DNA of 64,000 nt from Odiellus spinosus (Eukaryota > Arthropoda > Arachnida > Opiliones > Phalangiidae): positions 16,455,434 through 16,519,433 of the forward strand of contig OY987227.1 in the NCBI GenBank assembly GCA_963920705.1, in the 5' to 3' direction. Position 1 is the stretch's first letter. Each line of letters begins with the position of its first letter. The notes under the pieces are model-generated. The model was not told the DNA's origin. It saw nothing but the letters and a program-made list of their open reading frames with translations, and ran no database searches. Position numbers and translations under genes: made by a program. Of the stretch, positions 12,740-25,189 are shown in pieces.

Positions 12740-13450
12740 CCCTCCTATTTTATTTTTATTTTTATTTTTTTTATTTTGCTGTGGTTTTTTCACCTCTCAG
12801 AAGCGAAGATTCACGTAAGACCTCGACCTGTAGACCCCGCTCCGACATTCGTATCAATAGGAGAACTCTATTCAAACAAGCGTTAAATCCTCTTTTTTGG
12901 AATTTACAATTTTCTGGCGTAAACATTACCGGGCGTTGAATAGTCGGATTGAGATGTACTCGAGCTCCATCCTCTTTCAATCCTACCAAAATGACCGAAT
13001 ATATGGATCGATAACGAGAGAATAGAAAGCGAGGGAAAATGTCGAACCGCGTTCCTTACTTTTCGGCAAAATCTTTTTAGTTTTGGTTTCTTTTTCACGT
13101 GGTTTTCCCCCAAAAAAACAATAACTTGGGTTTCCAATCTCATTTTGTTGCTGACACGAAAATTCTTCCCATAGACTAAGTACACATTTTCAGTTCATTT
13201 TATTACGCTATTCAAGCCTTAAAGTTTCGTTAAAATCTAAGGTATGTCCACGTTCTAATGATGTCTAAGAGATTATAGAGAAAAGTTATGGCAGGGTTTC
13301 CAGCGATTCCCAAGATAAGAAATAGAGGAGAAAATCCCCAAAATTGTAGGATTTTTTTCAAGTCCAAAATAACAGAGTTATAGGATTCTATAGGATTAAA
13401 TTTTGAACTGACTTACCGTTTTCTTCCATAAAAAGCCCAAAAGAAAATAA
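12740..13450. other. Gene-free stretch
   Basis: No exon recognised. Overlapping minus-strand open frames at 12771-13185 show no known motif. Confidence 0.45.
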
Positions 13451-13457
13451 TTAAGAT

Positions 13458-13738
13458 CAAGAAGGATCAGATAAGGAGAGGAAAAGTGGGAACGGCGCGG
13501 CTCCTACTGCGTCGGCCTAAACTCCCACTCTGGGAGAACGGGGGTAGAGATGCTTCGTGGTAAATTGTTGTCACGTGGGTAAAACGAATCCTTTATGAGA
13601 CGCGCTAGCTAGCGACCACGTGACAACAGTTTACCTCGAGAATTTCCTATCCCCCCTTTCCACCCGAGTGGGAGGTTGGCTCTTCTCTCTCTAACTCAAC
13701 GCAGCCCCACTTTTCCTCTCCTTATCTGATCCTTCTTG
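13458..13738. mobile_element. 281-bp non-autonomous DNA transposon, 7-bp TSD
   Basis: Perfect terminal inverted repeats of 33 bp beginning caagaaggatcagataagga, flanked on both sides by TTAAGAT (13451-13457 and 13739-13745). The interior is also partly palindromic around gcgctagctagcg. No coding capacity. A similar 7-bp duplication flanks 36934-37278. Confidence 0.9.
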
Positions 13739-14322
13739 TTAAGATGCAATACTAACTAACGAACTTCACACGAAAATGTCCTAAATCCCCGAGGGGCCAG
13801 TCATTCAGAGTAATCGGTACAGTCTGTACATTAGACTGTACTAAAGCGCTTACGCGTAATCTTTAAAATCTTTGCCTTTGAGAGTGCTAAAATGATTAAG
13901 CGTAATCAGTAATCAGGGTAGGGAATCCGAGAATGATTAGCCCCTGCCCCTCATAAATCGGGCGAGTTTTCTGGTTGAAGGATTGAAATCAGGAGAATAT
14001 TATGAGACTCACGCCTAAAGGGAGTTTCTTATTTAATCCTGATTTCCTGATAGAACCAAGTTTGACCAGAGCTAATATAACTGGCAGGATAAAAATAGGA
14101 AGGTTACAATGTCATTCCTGTTAAAACCAATACTTGATCGAGAATTATTGTATGTTAAATTTAATACCGAATATTAAAATTAATTATTTTATTAAAAGGG
14201 TTGGTATGTATAATTTACTATATTTATTAGTAGCCCCGCTAGGAAACAGCAGCAACACTTATTAGCAGGCACAAAATATATTTTTGACCGTTAGATTGCA
14301 GCATTCCAAACCCAAAGAAGAT

Positions 14323-14573
14323 CAGGGACGGAAATAAGCACAAGTCACTGGTCATTTGTCCGATAAATTTTCCAAATGTCCGATAACTTTTTATTTTTAA
14401 GAGGGGGTCACTGGACAAATGTCCGATAAAAAAAAAGTACTTTTCAATATAGGAAATGTAGCATTGTCCGGTAATTTTGTTAAATGTCCGATAACTTTTG
14501 AATTTTAAAGGGGGGGGGTTAGTAGGTTACTGGACATTTGTCCAATAAGAAAAATTTCTTATTTCCGTCCCTG
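14323..14573. mobile_element. 251-bp hAT-type MITE, 8-bp TSD
   Basis: Terminal inverted repeats CAGGGACGGAAATAAG with exact 8-bp target duplications AAGAAGAT (14315-14322 and 14574-14581). The 8-bp duplication and CAGGG ends are hallmarks of hAT elements. The interior has subterminal repeats of the type atttgtccgataa in both orientations, as expected for transposase binding sites. Confidence 0.92.
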
Positions 14574-14969
14574 AAGAAGATCCTCTTCCTGTCTACTGCT
14601 TATGCAAGTCTATTTATAACAGGAATTTTTATTCCGCAGTCAGTACAGTTTAAATTAAATTTTAATTAATTTTTGGAAAACGATAGTGTCTTATGTAAAT
14701 TAGTATACAGCCACGTTCTTAAATCGGAATTAGATTTTTTCTGCATTGTCATAGAAGGAAAATAGAACAATAAAAATATATTTCAGGCAAAGGGTTGGAT
14801 TACTAGTAAATTTCAAATTTGTCAAAGTTCAAGCTGAACTTCTGAAGTAGCGCTTTTTATCTTACAAAATTTCACCTTGAAAAGTACTGTCATATTTTAG
14901 TAGTTACGTTATTAACCCATGTGTATTGAGATCTGCACCGGGGCTGATAGTTAAATCAATCTTTAAATT

Positions 14970-17900
14970 ATGGAGTTATTCGAAGATAGAAATGACGAAG
15001 CTCGAATGAATGCCTTGTACATGGCTTTTCGTAACAAAAGTGTCAATCCCGAAGGATGGGTAAATAAAATGAACACTTGGATTAGCGTTATTAACAGTTA
15101 TTGCAAAAAATACCGCAAAGTTTGCTTCACGCAAAGAGACTTAGAAATGGCTTTCGAAAGAAACCATTTGAAACCTCAGTGTCTAGATTTGGTTCTGGCC
15201 GAAATGTCAAGGTAAGGATATAGAACAATTGTGCCTTACATAACTGATTTGTATTTAAGCAGAGTTTGTTTGAGAGCAAATCTGCGACTAAACTTGCACA
15301 ACGTTAATGTTCGTTCATTTTATAGGCAAGCTATGTTAATTCAACGAAACAACTTCGAGTCTTCCCTCTCCTCCTGGACAGCGTGGGGAGTCAGTACGTT
15401 TGTTAAAAAACCAATTTCTTGGGGCTGGTCCATAGTATCGCAATCTATATTTGGTGCGGGTGAACCCACTCCTGTAGAATATATCCACGAAGACACGTTT
15501 AAGGTTAATTAATCTTAAAAGTACCTGGATAACACGAAACTTAAATTTTAATATTTCAGGAAGTGGCTGGTTTAATATTAGAAAAACTTGTGAATATAAG
15601 CAACGCTAACACGATGTGCGCTGTCCAAGAAGTTAGGTCGTTTCACAACAAGTCTTTGGATCTATGCTCAGATTTTGAAGTCTTCAAATTAATACTTTCT
15701 CATCTAAATTCGCAAGGAAGGGTTGCCTTATTTTCTGAAGCTGGGCAAAGTGTAAATATATTTAAAATTGTTATAAATGATCCTAAATTAATGGGATAAT
15801 TATTGAAAATCTCTATTTATTTTAGTACGTCAAACTTTTGGGTATCAGTCCTATACGCTCGGATAAATCCGAACCCCCGGTCACTAAAGCAGATTTAGGA
15901 GCCCTGAAGTATGTTTTAATGTTATGACTTTTTTAGTTTGAAACTTGACAGTTAAATTGGAGGGCAGGGGCTATAACAAGCAGTCATTTCAAACACGACT
16001 CAAATCTCCAATGTACCATGTTAAGTCTAAATCAGTGAAGAGACCAATTTTTTTAAAGGGAGGGTGAAAAGGAAAATGAAGTAATTTTTATTGATTCTGC
16101 TTCTAAAAATAAGACCCATTTGTATAGTTAAAACATTCAGAAAGTGTACATTCTCTGAATTGTACAACAAATTGGAAACCTACTGATTTTGGCATTCAAT
16201 TTTCAATAAAAAGGAGAACCTCAGACTAATCAAAAGACTCCCCATCTTTGGCTGTGCACAATCTTTGAATCACGCTAAATCTCGTACAATCATACGTACA
16301 CACCAAGGTGGGGGGAGTGTTTTGATTAGTCGGAGGAAAATTAATTAGTAATGGCCAGGGAAAAGTCTGGGAATCCCACTTTTTGGTAAAAACTCTGAAT
16401 ATGAGTGCAAGTCTTATTTTTAATAGTAGAATCAATAAAAAAACAAGTTTTTTTTTGACCCTCCCTTTAAAGAGAACATGCGTGCTGACTGCAAGTGATT
16501 TCAATAGATTTATTATCGTTTAAATAGGCCTAATCCACTAGTAAAAAATTGACTAACAAATATTAAGCTAGAAATCAATTTTTAACTTAACTCGGATGGT
16601 AGGCTTAACATGGATCCACAGATTTTGATATCAAAATATCACTTATAACAAAATGTTTTGGAATTCCTCCACGTATCGCCTGCAAATCATTCATTTTTGG
16701 TCTTTGTAATATGTTCTTAAAATTACAGAGATAATGAAACGGTTTTTCCCCCTCAGAATTTCATTATAACCAGGTATTACTGTAGTCTTGTTGTTCGGAG
16801 ACTCCTTATCAAAGAGATATTAACTTTCCCATGAAACTTTGTTAATCCTATTTTATGTTTAAAATTGATTTCTAGCTTAATTTTTGTTTCTAATGTTTTT
16901 TTAATAGAGAATTAGACATATTTTAAGGATAAAGAAGTGATAGAAAATCACTCGTTGTCAGACTAGTAGAGACTACATTCTCCCTTTAAATTTATTACTT
17001 TAACTTGGTTTATTTTTTATTAAAGACTACGAAATGCCTTAGCTCAAGTACAAGAGGAGATTGAAAACCAAGAACAAGAAATGGAAAAGTAAAATCTTCG
17101 ATCAAAAATAATTATGAATTTGATAAAATGTTTTAAAAACTATTATTATGCTCCGAAATTGTTTTTCAGTTTACGAAAAGAAGCTGTTATTCTGCTTAAA
17201 GAAGGAAAAAAATCGAAAGCTAAAGGTCTCCTGGCCAAGAAACAAAGAATAGAGAAAAGCTTGCAACAAAAGTTAAATGCGGCGGAAAATATCGAAGGGA
17301 TGCTACATCAATTGGAAAATTCTGTCACTAATCAAGGCGTTATGGAGGCTTTGAAAGCTGGAGTTCAAGCCCACAAAGAAGCCGCTTCGGGTGGAATGAG
17401 CATCGATAATATTGATGAAACATTAAATGAAATTGAAGATGTAAGAACTCGATTACGAAATAATGATACGTCCAAATCAATATCATATCGGTTTTATCAG
17501 AAGCGGATGGAAATTATAAAAAGTCTGGGACCTAAACCCTTCCCCAACTTTGGCTGTAGCCACCGTGAAATCATTATGCCAAAATAATCATCCCCTCAAA
17601 CCACTTAAAAGATGGCCAATCAGAGATTATTTGGGTGAACGTTATCATGGTTACAAATGCCCACGGAACTATGTTCGAACACCAACGCTCCAAACGTTGA
17701 TCTCTTACGTGCCTATTTACGTGTGTTCTTTGTACTACACCCCTCATTAGTTAGATTTCACCAAAGGGGTTCACATAGTAGAGTCTCGTAGGGCTTACGT
17801 CCCAGACTTCTTATAGTTTCTAGGGCCATTGGTTTTATTGATAAATATCAGTGCCAAACTTAAAAAAATTTCGGCTAAGCCAAAGATATTGGTTTTGATT

Positions 17901-19105
17901 TATCAAGTTTGTCATAACTGTTAAAGTTATTGGAATCAGATAAGTTGCTTTCACATGAGACTTTGAAACGTTTTTAACCATTTTGGAAATGTAAAATTGT
18001 AAAATTTCAAGGTGAACTGTAAAGATCATGGGTGAAAATATTGAAAGAATCAAATCAGTTTCAAAGTCTCTAGTGTGAACGTAGCTTTTGATTATGATAT
18101 CGGTTAACACTATTACGAACATTAGATAGCTTCTTAAATAGTTTGAAGTTTACTAACATTATTTCCTTTACATCTCCTAGGCATTTGAAGAGCAAAATGA
18201 AATATCGGAAGTCATGGGCCGCGGAATTGGTTTCAATACAACCGTAAATGATGCTGACTTGGAGGAGGAATTAGACATGATAATGGAATTGGATAAGTTA
18301 GAGGAGAAGAACAAAGAAAATGAAAAGTCTTTTGATGGTACAAATATACTTTTTATCGGTTTACAGGTTTTATTATATACGCTGTTTAGATTATTATTAG
18401 CTATTGGCCAGAACCCATGGGTATGGGTTTACCAATTTCTAGGTTCCATCAATATCATTTTTGCGTTAAAAATAAAAGGAAAACAGTCTTTCCTAGTTTT
18501 AATAGTGAATTTTCTGAGAGAAAAGAGCGCTTGCCAGGTTCATTTTGGGCGGGAATTTCAAACTTTAATGATGTAGGTATAAAAACTGTATAAAAAAGTA
18601 CCGTTGGAACTAAAAATATCGGTAAAAAATCCATTTTAGTTTGCAGGATTCGTTTAAACTTGAAAATATCTGTGATTTTAAATGTTTTTTAGATTAGCTA
18701 AATTCATGTACTTGGGCATAAACTTCAAGACATTAAGTAGATACGACTTCAATGACTTAATTTTCTGTAGTTTTATATTTTTAATATGGTTTTTTAAAAC
18801 ATTTTGAGCACGTGGGAAATATCAGGGAAAATTCACTGTTAAAACCTAGAAAAATCGGAAAATCTATTGCTTATATTTAGTATTAACCCTGGGTTTAGAA
18901 TTTAATCTATTCGTCCACAATTTATTTGATCCTGGTTTATATTATATGAATATATATGTTGCGAAATTGTGAACTAATTATACTTATTCAAAACTTTTTA
19001 GAAACAAAATTGCCGGATGTCCCTCAAACTGAAATTGAAGAGAATAAGGGAATAAATCCAACACCGACTCGCAGTCAGCCAACTTTGTCTAAAACTTTGA
19101 ACTGA
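14970..19105 (+). CDS. CHMP7: CHMP7, ESCRT-III subunit, 8 exons
   Basis: Encodes charged multivesicular body protein 7, the ESCRT-III/ESCRT-II hybrid that recruits ESCRT-III to the reforming nuclear envelope and to endosomes. Exons: 14970-15211, 15326-15503, 15560-15751, 15826-15908, 17026-17088, 17170-17440, 18181-18337, 19002-19105. All have GT..AG introns, phases agree, and they sum to 1290 nt (429 aa plus stop; human about 453 aa). Residues about 1-200 match the winged-helix N-terminal half (motifs SSWTAWGVSTFVKKPISWGW and GRVALFSEAG). Residues about 205-400 are the SNF7 core, with a basic helix (RKEAVILLKEGKKSKAKGLL), followed by an acidic stretch (DADLEEELDMIMELDKLEE). The C-terminus has LPDVPQ at about 399-404, like the MIM2 motif that binds MIT domains. 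The start is the first ATG after in-frame stops. Intron 4 (1.1 kb) contains a fold-back repeat and intron 6 a short MITE. Identification is very secure. Confidence 0.96.
16058..16468. repeat. Fold-back element in CHMP7 intron 4
   Basis: The arm starting gggagggtgaaaagg (16058) with ttattgattctgcttctaaa pairs with 16409-16468. Inner arms actaatcaaaagactcccc and its complement near 16313-16335 also pair. The copy splits a second dispersed repeat, parts of which lie on either side (about 15990-16057 and 16504-16640). Confidence 0.8.
17943..18085. mobile_element. MITE of the TTCACACTAG family, copy 2
   Basis: Lies in CHMP7 intron 6. Left end tttcacatgagactttgaaa and right end tttcaaagtctctagtgtga are complementary with a few changes. 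Confidence 0.8.
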
Positions 19106-19229
19106 ATGGGTTTACTATTTTGATTTGGTATTTGTACGTTATTTAACAGGTGTTTTATATAAGTTTTCCCTTTTTAAAAAAAAAATAAATAAATAAAAAA
19201 ATTATGATGTTAAAACCTTGTAGAAATTT

Positions 19230-19235
19230 AATAAA
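19230..19235 (+). terminator. Poly(A) signal AATAAA of CHMP7
   Basis: A canonical AATAAA lies 125 nt after the CHMP7 stop codon. Another A-rich AATAAATAAATAAA run occurs at about 19184-19198, so either could be used. No transcript data are available to choose between them. Confidence 0.55.
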
Positions 19236-19239
19236 GTAA

Positions 19240-22200
19240 TTATTTCAAATAAAAACTGACCATATATTTTATTTTAAGGGGATAGGGGTCATACAACCCT
19301 GACCTGGTAAGTCTGGGAACCCTTGTGGCCGCCCCTGTATAATTTTAAAAACCTAACCCTTGGAAAAATACTTTTCTCTCACCAGAGTAAATTAGGGACT
19401 CCCCAGATCAAGATTTTAAAATTTTATTAAAATCAAAACCTGTGGTTTTGTAGCCAACTATCAGAGTGGAATTAGGCAGTTTGCTAATGACGTCACGACA
19501 ATCAGATGGCATGTGCCTGATTGCACGTGCCACTTGAATAGTTTTTTAAATTATGTTTATGCTTAGCGCATGCTTTTGCGACCATTTTTAATATGAATTG
19601 GGAGCTAACAGTCCTGATCTTACAACGTCACACCCTTATATCTTCCTCGGTTGGTGGTACTTCAATATCAGCACGAACCCAGAGGGGGATGCGTGGCGTT
19701 TCGTTACCGTCCCCCACTGCACAACTGTTAATTTCCTATTAGGCCTTACTCGCATTATAGAACTCGATCACTCTTAAAGCAGCTGATCAGAGTTCATGAA
19801 CTTATCATTGAAGTCGATTCTCAATCTAATAAAGATAGATATAGTATTAAAGTACTATATACACAATCCTTTTTAACGTCGACGTACAAGATTTTAACAA
19901 ATGTTTCCTTCTACTGTACAAATTTCCCGCAATACAGAGGTTCATGTGACGTCCCCCTGTGGCACGCAGTTCCTTTTTCATTTCCCGATAATTTAATCTC
20001 GCGAACCAATAGCGAGACGGCATAGAGACGAGGGGGAAAGGAGCCTGACGTCATGTATCCCCCTTACTGAAGGAGCGTTTATATGGAAGAATACTGTAAC
20101 TCCCTCACTAAGGGGGATGCCACTGAGGTGAGAGATAGAAGTATATATGACGTTTCTATGTCTTCCTTGCCGACTCCCTATATTTTTCAAATAGTAAACT
20201 TTATCATGTAGTATCATAATAACGAGCGCGATGATAAAGTTGGCGCTTGACAACCCGCCTTTCTCTGAATAAATTATAAAGATCTATGTCCGTCCCGTAT
20301 TTTCAAAAAATGGATCTCTTGAAGAAAATATATTGGTTTTGTGCAGTGAAAGTCGAGAAAATATTTCCTATTTCTAGGTTTTTTGAATGAGACTTGGGTC
20401 GAGTAGTTTATCTATATAGCTCTAAAACAGGCTAATCTGTAGAGCGCTTTATTTTGAGCCGATGGATTATTATTTTCATAACAAGATAGATATTTTATAA
20501 CCAAAATAAGAAAATTTTAGAAGAAAACAAGTCCATAACTCTAAAAGGTTAAAAAACTTCAAAGGTAAACTGTTAAAGTTAGGCTGTCACAAAGGAGATC
20601 AACCTTTTTTGGAGTTTTGTTCAAGGAAGGAATAGATGGGATGCTATAACAACAGAGTACAAAAAAAGTTGACTAACAATTTTTTGCTAACAGACTAAAA
20701 ATATGAAGTCAGAAAGCGATTCAAGGTGGCAGTGAAGTTAGAACGACAGTAGAAAAGTTGAAGCCAGCTTGGTTTTTTCAGTCTTTATATTTCGTTTAAA
20801 AAATGTATATAAAAAACTTTACGTCTACAATGCGTTTAAGAACTAACAGTTTTCACTCGTTTTTCCATTTAAATAGATGATTATCAAGAGAAATGGGGGG
20901 AAAAGGGGAAATCAACCCGGACTCCAAAATTTCTCACGGAACAAATAGTGTTCATCCCCATCATTCCTCTTAAACCCGCGCTTTAACTTTAAAAGAAAAG
21001 ATTTCGAAATCGTGATGACAATTCTGTATAACACCCAAATCCTTAATCTACCTTTTTGGACTTTTGTCTTCACATTTCAACCAAAAAAAAAAAAACCCAA
21101 AAAATGACAATTGTTTAGTATATATCTCACTTCCGAAATCGGGTGAAAGGACGAGGGTGCATGTCGGCTAATCTTCTCGTCAAAGGAAATACACCGGGAA
21201 TTATTAAACAAAAAAGAAAGAAAAAGAAACAAAAAAATATATCTAGAGTTCTAGACTAAGGTGCAGCATCGAAACTGCCTTTTCCGGAGAGAAATATGTG
21301 TTCGTTCAGGCAGAGAATGCAGCTCGTAAATTGATAAGCTAATCTATATTGCGTTACCGTTATTTAGATATTATATAAAGCATATCTTTTTAAATTAAGT
21401 ACTGAAATTGTCGAGTGATTCTTACTATACAAATGTCTAAACCTTTTTGATAAACGTTGCGCGAATCTAAGCTTATAGATTAGTGTTAGTGAAGAAAAAA
21501 ATAAAATAAAAGTTACACTTTTTCCGGTGAACTGAGGAAAATTACGTTCTTTAAAAAAAACGGATGTAAAACAATTAAACGTGTGTAGACCTATGAGACT
21601 AGGACTTTTTCCATTTCCATACGGTAATTAAAAAGTATTTAGTACACAAATCTTTTAAAGTTCACGAAATAATAAAAGTACTAGAAGCTAATAACAAACA
21701 ATAAATTAGTCGTGATCGCCACTCTGCGAAACGGTATGTAGGTAAAAAAGCTCTATAGCTTAGCAAAATAGCGTTTGTAAAAAGTGGTTTTTGGTTGAGA
21801 AACGCTGTTTTAAAAAACGCCCTGACATATCAACAAATCCTGTGAAACACCGGAGTGATTAAAGTGATTTATAGTTAGTTATTAGTTTCTGACATTACGG
21901 ATTCACACTAAGGACTATGAAGCCCTTTTCAAACCGTTTTAAATCTTCAAATCAACTTTTCAATTCCACCTTTCTATAAAGGTTAAAAACGGCTTCAAAG
22001 TCTCTAGTGTGAAGGCTCTGGTACAATGAAAGGTACGGCGTATACACCAGCCTCTAGATTATTTACATATAAACGTAAGTTTGAAATGAATTAAAACGGT
22101 TTTCGAGAAAAGTGAAAATGAACGGATGCTATATTTTGGGAGGATGTCCTTCCAGATAAAGTTCTCCTGTGTTACAGGGAATATAACCCCAAAAAGATAC

Positions 22201-22245
22201 AAACATTCGCCGCTCATTTAAACAATATAATTATAATTTTCTTAA
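19240..22245. other. Gene-free intergenic stretch
   Basis: No exon recognised. A modest inverted pair (atcccccttactga near 20058 and tcactaagggggat near 20106) and a MITE at 21897-22015 are the only structures noted. Confidence 0.5.
21897..22015. mobile_element. MITE of the TTCACACTAG family, copy 3
   Basis: Left end attcacactaaggactatga and right end cttcaaagtctctagtgtga pair, with an AT-rich centre. Confidence 0.75.
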
Positions 22246-22249
22246 CTAA

Positions 22250-25185
22250 TTACGAGGAAAAAACCAGGTCAGAATCAATCAAATTCTCAAAATAATACAT
22301 TATAAGAGTCCTATGGGAAAATAACATGTCAAATCTGGATTTTAAATATTTTATTTTGACAAAACTGATTAGCGGATTGGTCTCAACTCGCTTTAATGGA
22401 AATAGGACCCCAAAAGCAACCGAAATCCACCAAAAAAAGTTCCAGATTCGAAACTTTATTTTTGACATTTCGAAACTCCTCGAAATTTTCAAAACTTCAT
22501 TTTCCCTTTTTTAAGTTTTTCGCTTCTTCAAAAATGACCAAAAATAAAGTTTCGAATCTGGAACTTTTTTTGGTGGATTTCGGTTCACTTGGGGGTCCTA
22601 TTTCCATTAAAGCGAGTTGAGACCAATCCTCCAATCAGTTTGGTCAAAATTAAATATATTAAATCAGATTTCGCCATGTCAATCTCCATAGGGCGCCAAT
22701 AAGGTATTATTTGGAGTATTTGGTTGATTGTAACAGGGTTTTTTCTCCTTAAAAGACATTTAAACGATATAATTATAATTTATGTAACTAATTACGAGGA
22801 AAAAACCAGGTCAGAATCAATCAAATTCTCAAAATAATACATTATATGAGTCCTATGGGAAAATAACATGTCAAATCTGGATTTTAAATATTTTATTTTG
22901 ACAAAACTGATTAGCGGATTGGTCTCAACTCGCTTTAATGGAAATAGGACCCCAAAAGCAACCGAAATCCACCAAAAAAAGTTCCAGATTCGAAACTTTA
23001 TTTTTTTGACATTTCGAAACTTCGCGAAATCTTCAAAACTTCATTTTCCTTTTTTTCATTTTTTCGCTTCTTCAAAAATGACCCAAAATAAAGTTTCGAA
23101 TCTGGAACTTTTTTTGGTGGATTTCGGTTCACTTCGGGGTCCTATTTCCATTAAAGCGAGTTGAGACCAATCCCCCAATCAGTTTTGTCAAAATTAAATA
23201 TATTAAATCAGATTTTGCCATGTTAATCTCCATAGGGCGCCAATAAGGTATTATTTGGAGTATTTGGTTAATTGTGAAAGGATTGTTTTCTCCTTAAAAG
23301 ACATTTAAACGATATAATTATAATTTACGTAACTAATTACGAGGAAAAAACCAGGTCAGAATCAATCAAATTCTCAAAATAATACATTATATGAGTCCTA
23401 TGGGAAAATAACATGTCGACTCTGGATTTTAAATATTTTATTTTGACAAAACTGATTAACGGATTGGTCTCAACTCGCTTTAATGGAAATAGGACCCCAA
23501 AAGCAACCGAAATCCACCAAAAAAGGTTCCGGATTCGAAACTTTATTTTTGTCATTTCGGAGCTCCGCGAAATCTTCAAAACTTCATTTTCCCTTTTTTC
23601 ATTTTTTCGCTTCTTCAAAAATGACCCAAAATAAAGTTTCGAATCTGGAACTTTTTTTGGTGGATTTCGGTTCACTTCGGGGTCCTATTTCCATTAAAGC
23701 GAGTTGAGACCAATCCCCCAATCAGTTTTGTCAAAATTAAATATATTAAATCAGATTTTGCCATGTTAATCTCCATAGGGCGCCAATAAGGTATTATTTG
23801 GAGTATTTGGTTAATTGTGACCGGATTGTTTTCTCCTTAAAAGACATTTAAACGATATAATTATAATTTACGTAACTAATTACGAGGAAAAAACCAGGTC
23901 AGAATCAATCAAATTCTCAAAATAATACATTATATGAGTCCTATGGGAAAATAACATGTCAAATCTGGATTTTAAATATTTTATTTTGACAAAACTGATT
24001 AGCGGATTGGTCTCAACTCGCTTTAATGGAAATAGGACCCCTAAAGCAACCGAAATCCACCAAAAAAAGTTCCAGATTCGAAACTTTATTTTTTTGACAT
24101 TTCGAAACTTCGCGAAATCTTCAAAACTTCATTTTCCCTTTTTTCATTTTTTCGCTTCTTCAAAAATGACCCAAAATAAAGTTTCGAATCTGGAACTTTT
24201 TTTGGTGGATTTCGGTTCACTTCGGGGTCCTATTTCCATTAAAGCGAGTTGAGACCAATCCCCCAATCAGTTTTGTCAAAATTAAATATATTAAATCAGA
24301 TTTTGCCATGTTAATCTCCATAGGGCGCCAATAAGGTATTATTTGGAGTATTTGGTTAATTGTGAAAGGATTGTTTTCTCCTTAAAAGACATTTAAACGA
24401 TATAATTATAATTTACGTAACTAATTACGAGGAAAAAACCAGGTCAGAATCAATCAAATTCTCAAAATAATACATTATATGAGTCCTATGGGAAAATAAC
24501 ATGTCGACTCTGGATTTTAAATATTTTATTTTGACAAAACTGATTAACGGATTGGTCTCAACTCGCTTTAATGGAAATAGGACCCCAAAAGCAACCGAAA
24601 TCCACCAAAAAAGGTTCCGGATTCGAAACTTTATTTTTGTCATTTCGGAGCTCCGCGAAATCTTCAAAACTTCATTTTCCCTTTTTTCATTTTTTCGCTT
24701 CTTCAAAAATGACCCAAAATAAAGTTTCGAATCTGGAACTTTTTTTGGTGGATTTCGGTTCACTTCGGGGTCCTATTTCCATTAAAGCGAGTTGAGACCA
24801 ATCCCCCAATCGGTTTTGTCAAAATTAAATATATTAAATCAGATTTTGCCATGTTAATCTCCATAGGGCGCCAATAAGGTATTATTTGGAGTATTTGGTT
24901 AATTGTGACCGGATTTTTTTCTCCTTAAAAGACATTTAAACGATATAATTATAATTTACGTAACTAATTACGAGGAAAAAACCAGGTCAGAATCAATCAA
25001 ATTCTCAAAATAATACATTATATGAGTCCTATGGGAAAATAACATGTCGAATCTGGATTTTAAATATTTTATTTTGGCAAAAGTGATTAACGGATTGGTC
25101 TCAACTCGCTTTAATGGAAAAAGGACCACAAAAGCAATAGAAATCCAAAAAAAGTTTCAGATTCGAAACTTTATTAATAACGGTT
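22250..25185. repeat. Tandem array of about 544-bp palindromic units
   Basis: The marker gaggaaaaaaccaggtcaga recurs at 22254, 22796, 23341, 23884, 24429 and 24972 (spacings 542-545), giving five full units and a truncated sixth that ends near 25185. Within a unit, nearly all of the left half (from the marker through ggattggtctcaactcgc and gttccagattcgaaacttta) reappears as its complement in the right half, so each unit is an imperfect palindrome with arms of roughly 230 bp around a short T-rich centre. Units 2 and 4 are nearly identical, as are 3 and 5, giving a dimeric higher-order period of about 1088 bp. Open frames inside are mirror-image by-products. Confidence 0.95.
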
Positions 25186-25189
25186 TATA

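Noticed and set aside
22326..24795. Series of similar 60-112 codon open frames on both strands
   Set aside because: They are by-products of the palindromic satellite: the same frames recur in each unit and as mirror images, without any coding signature.
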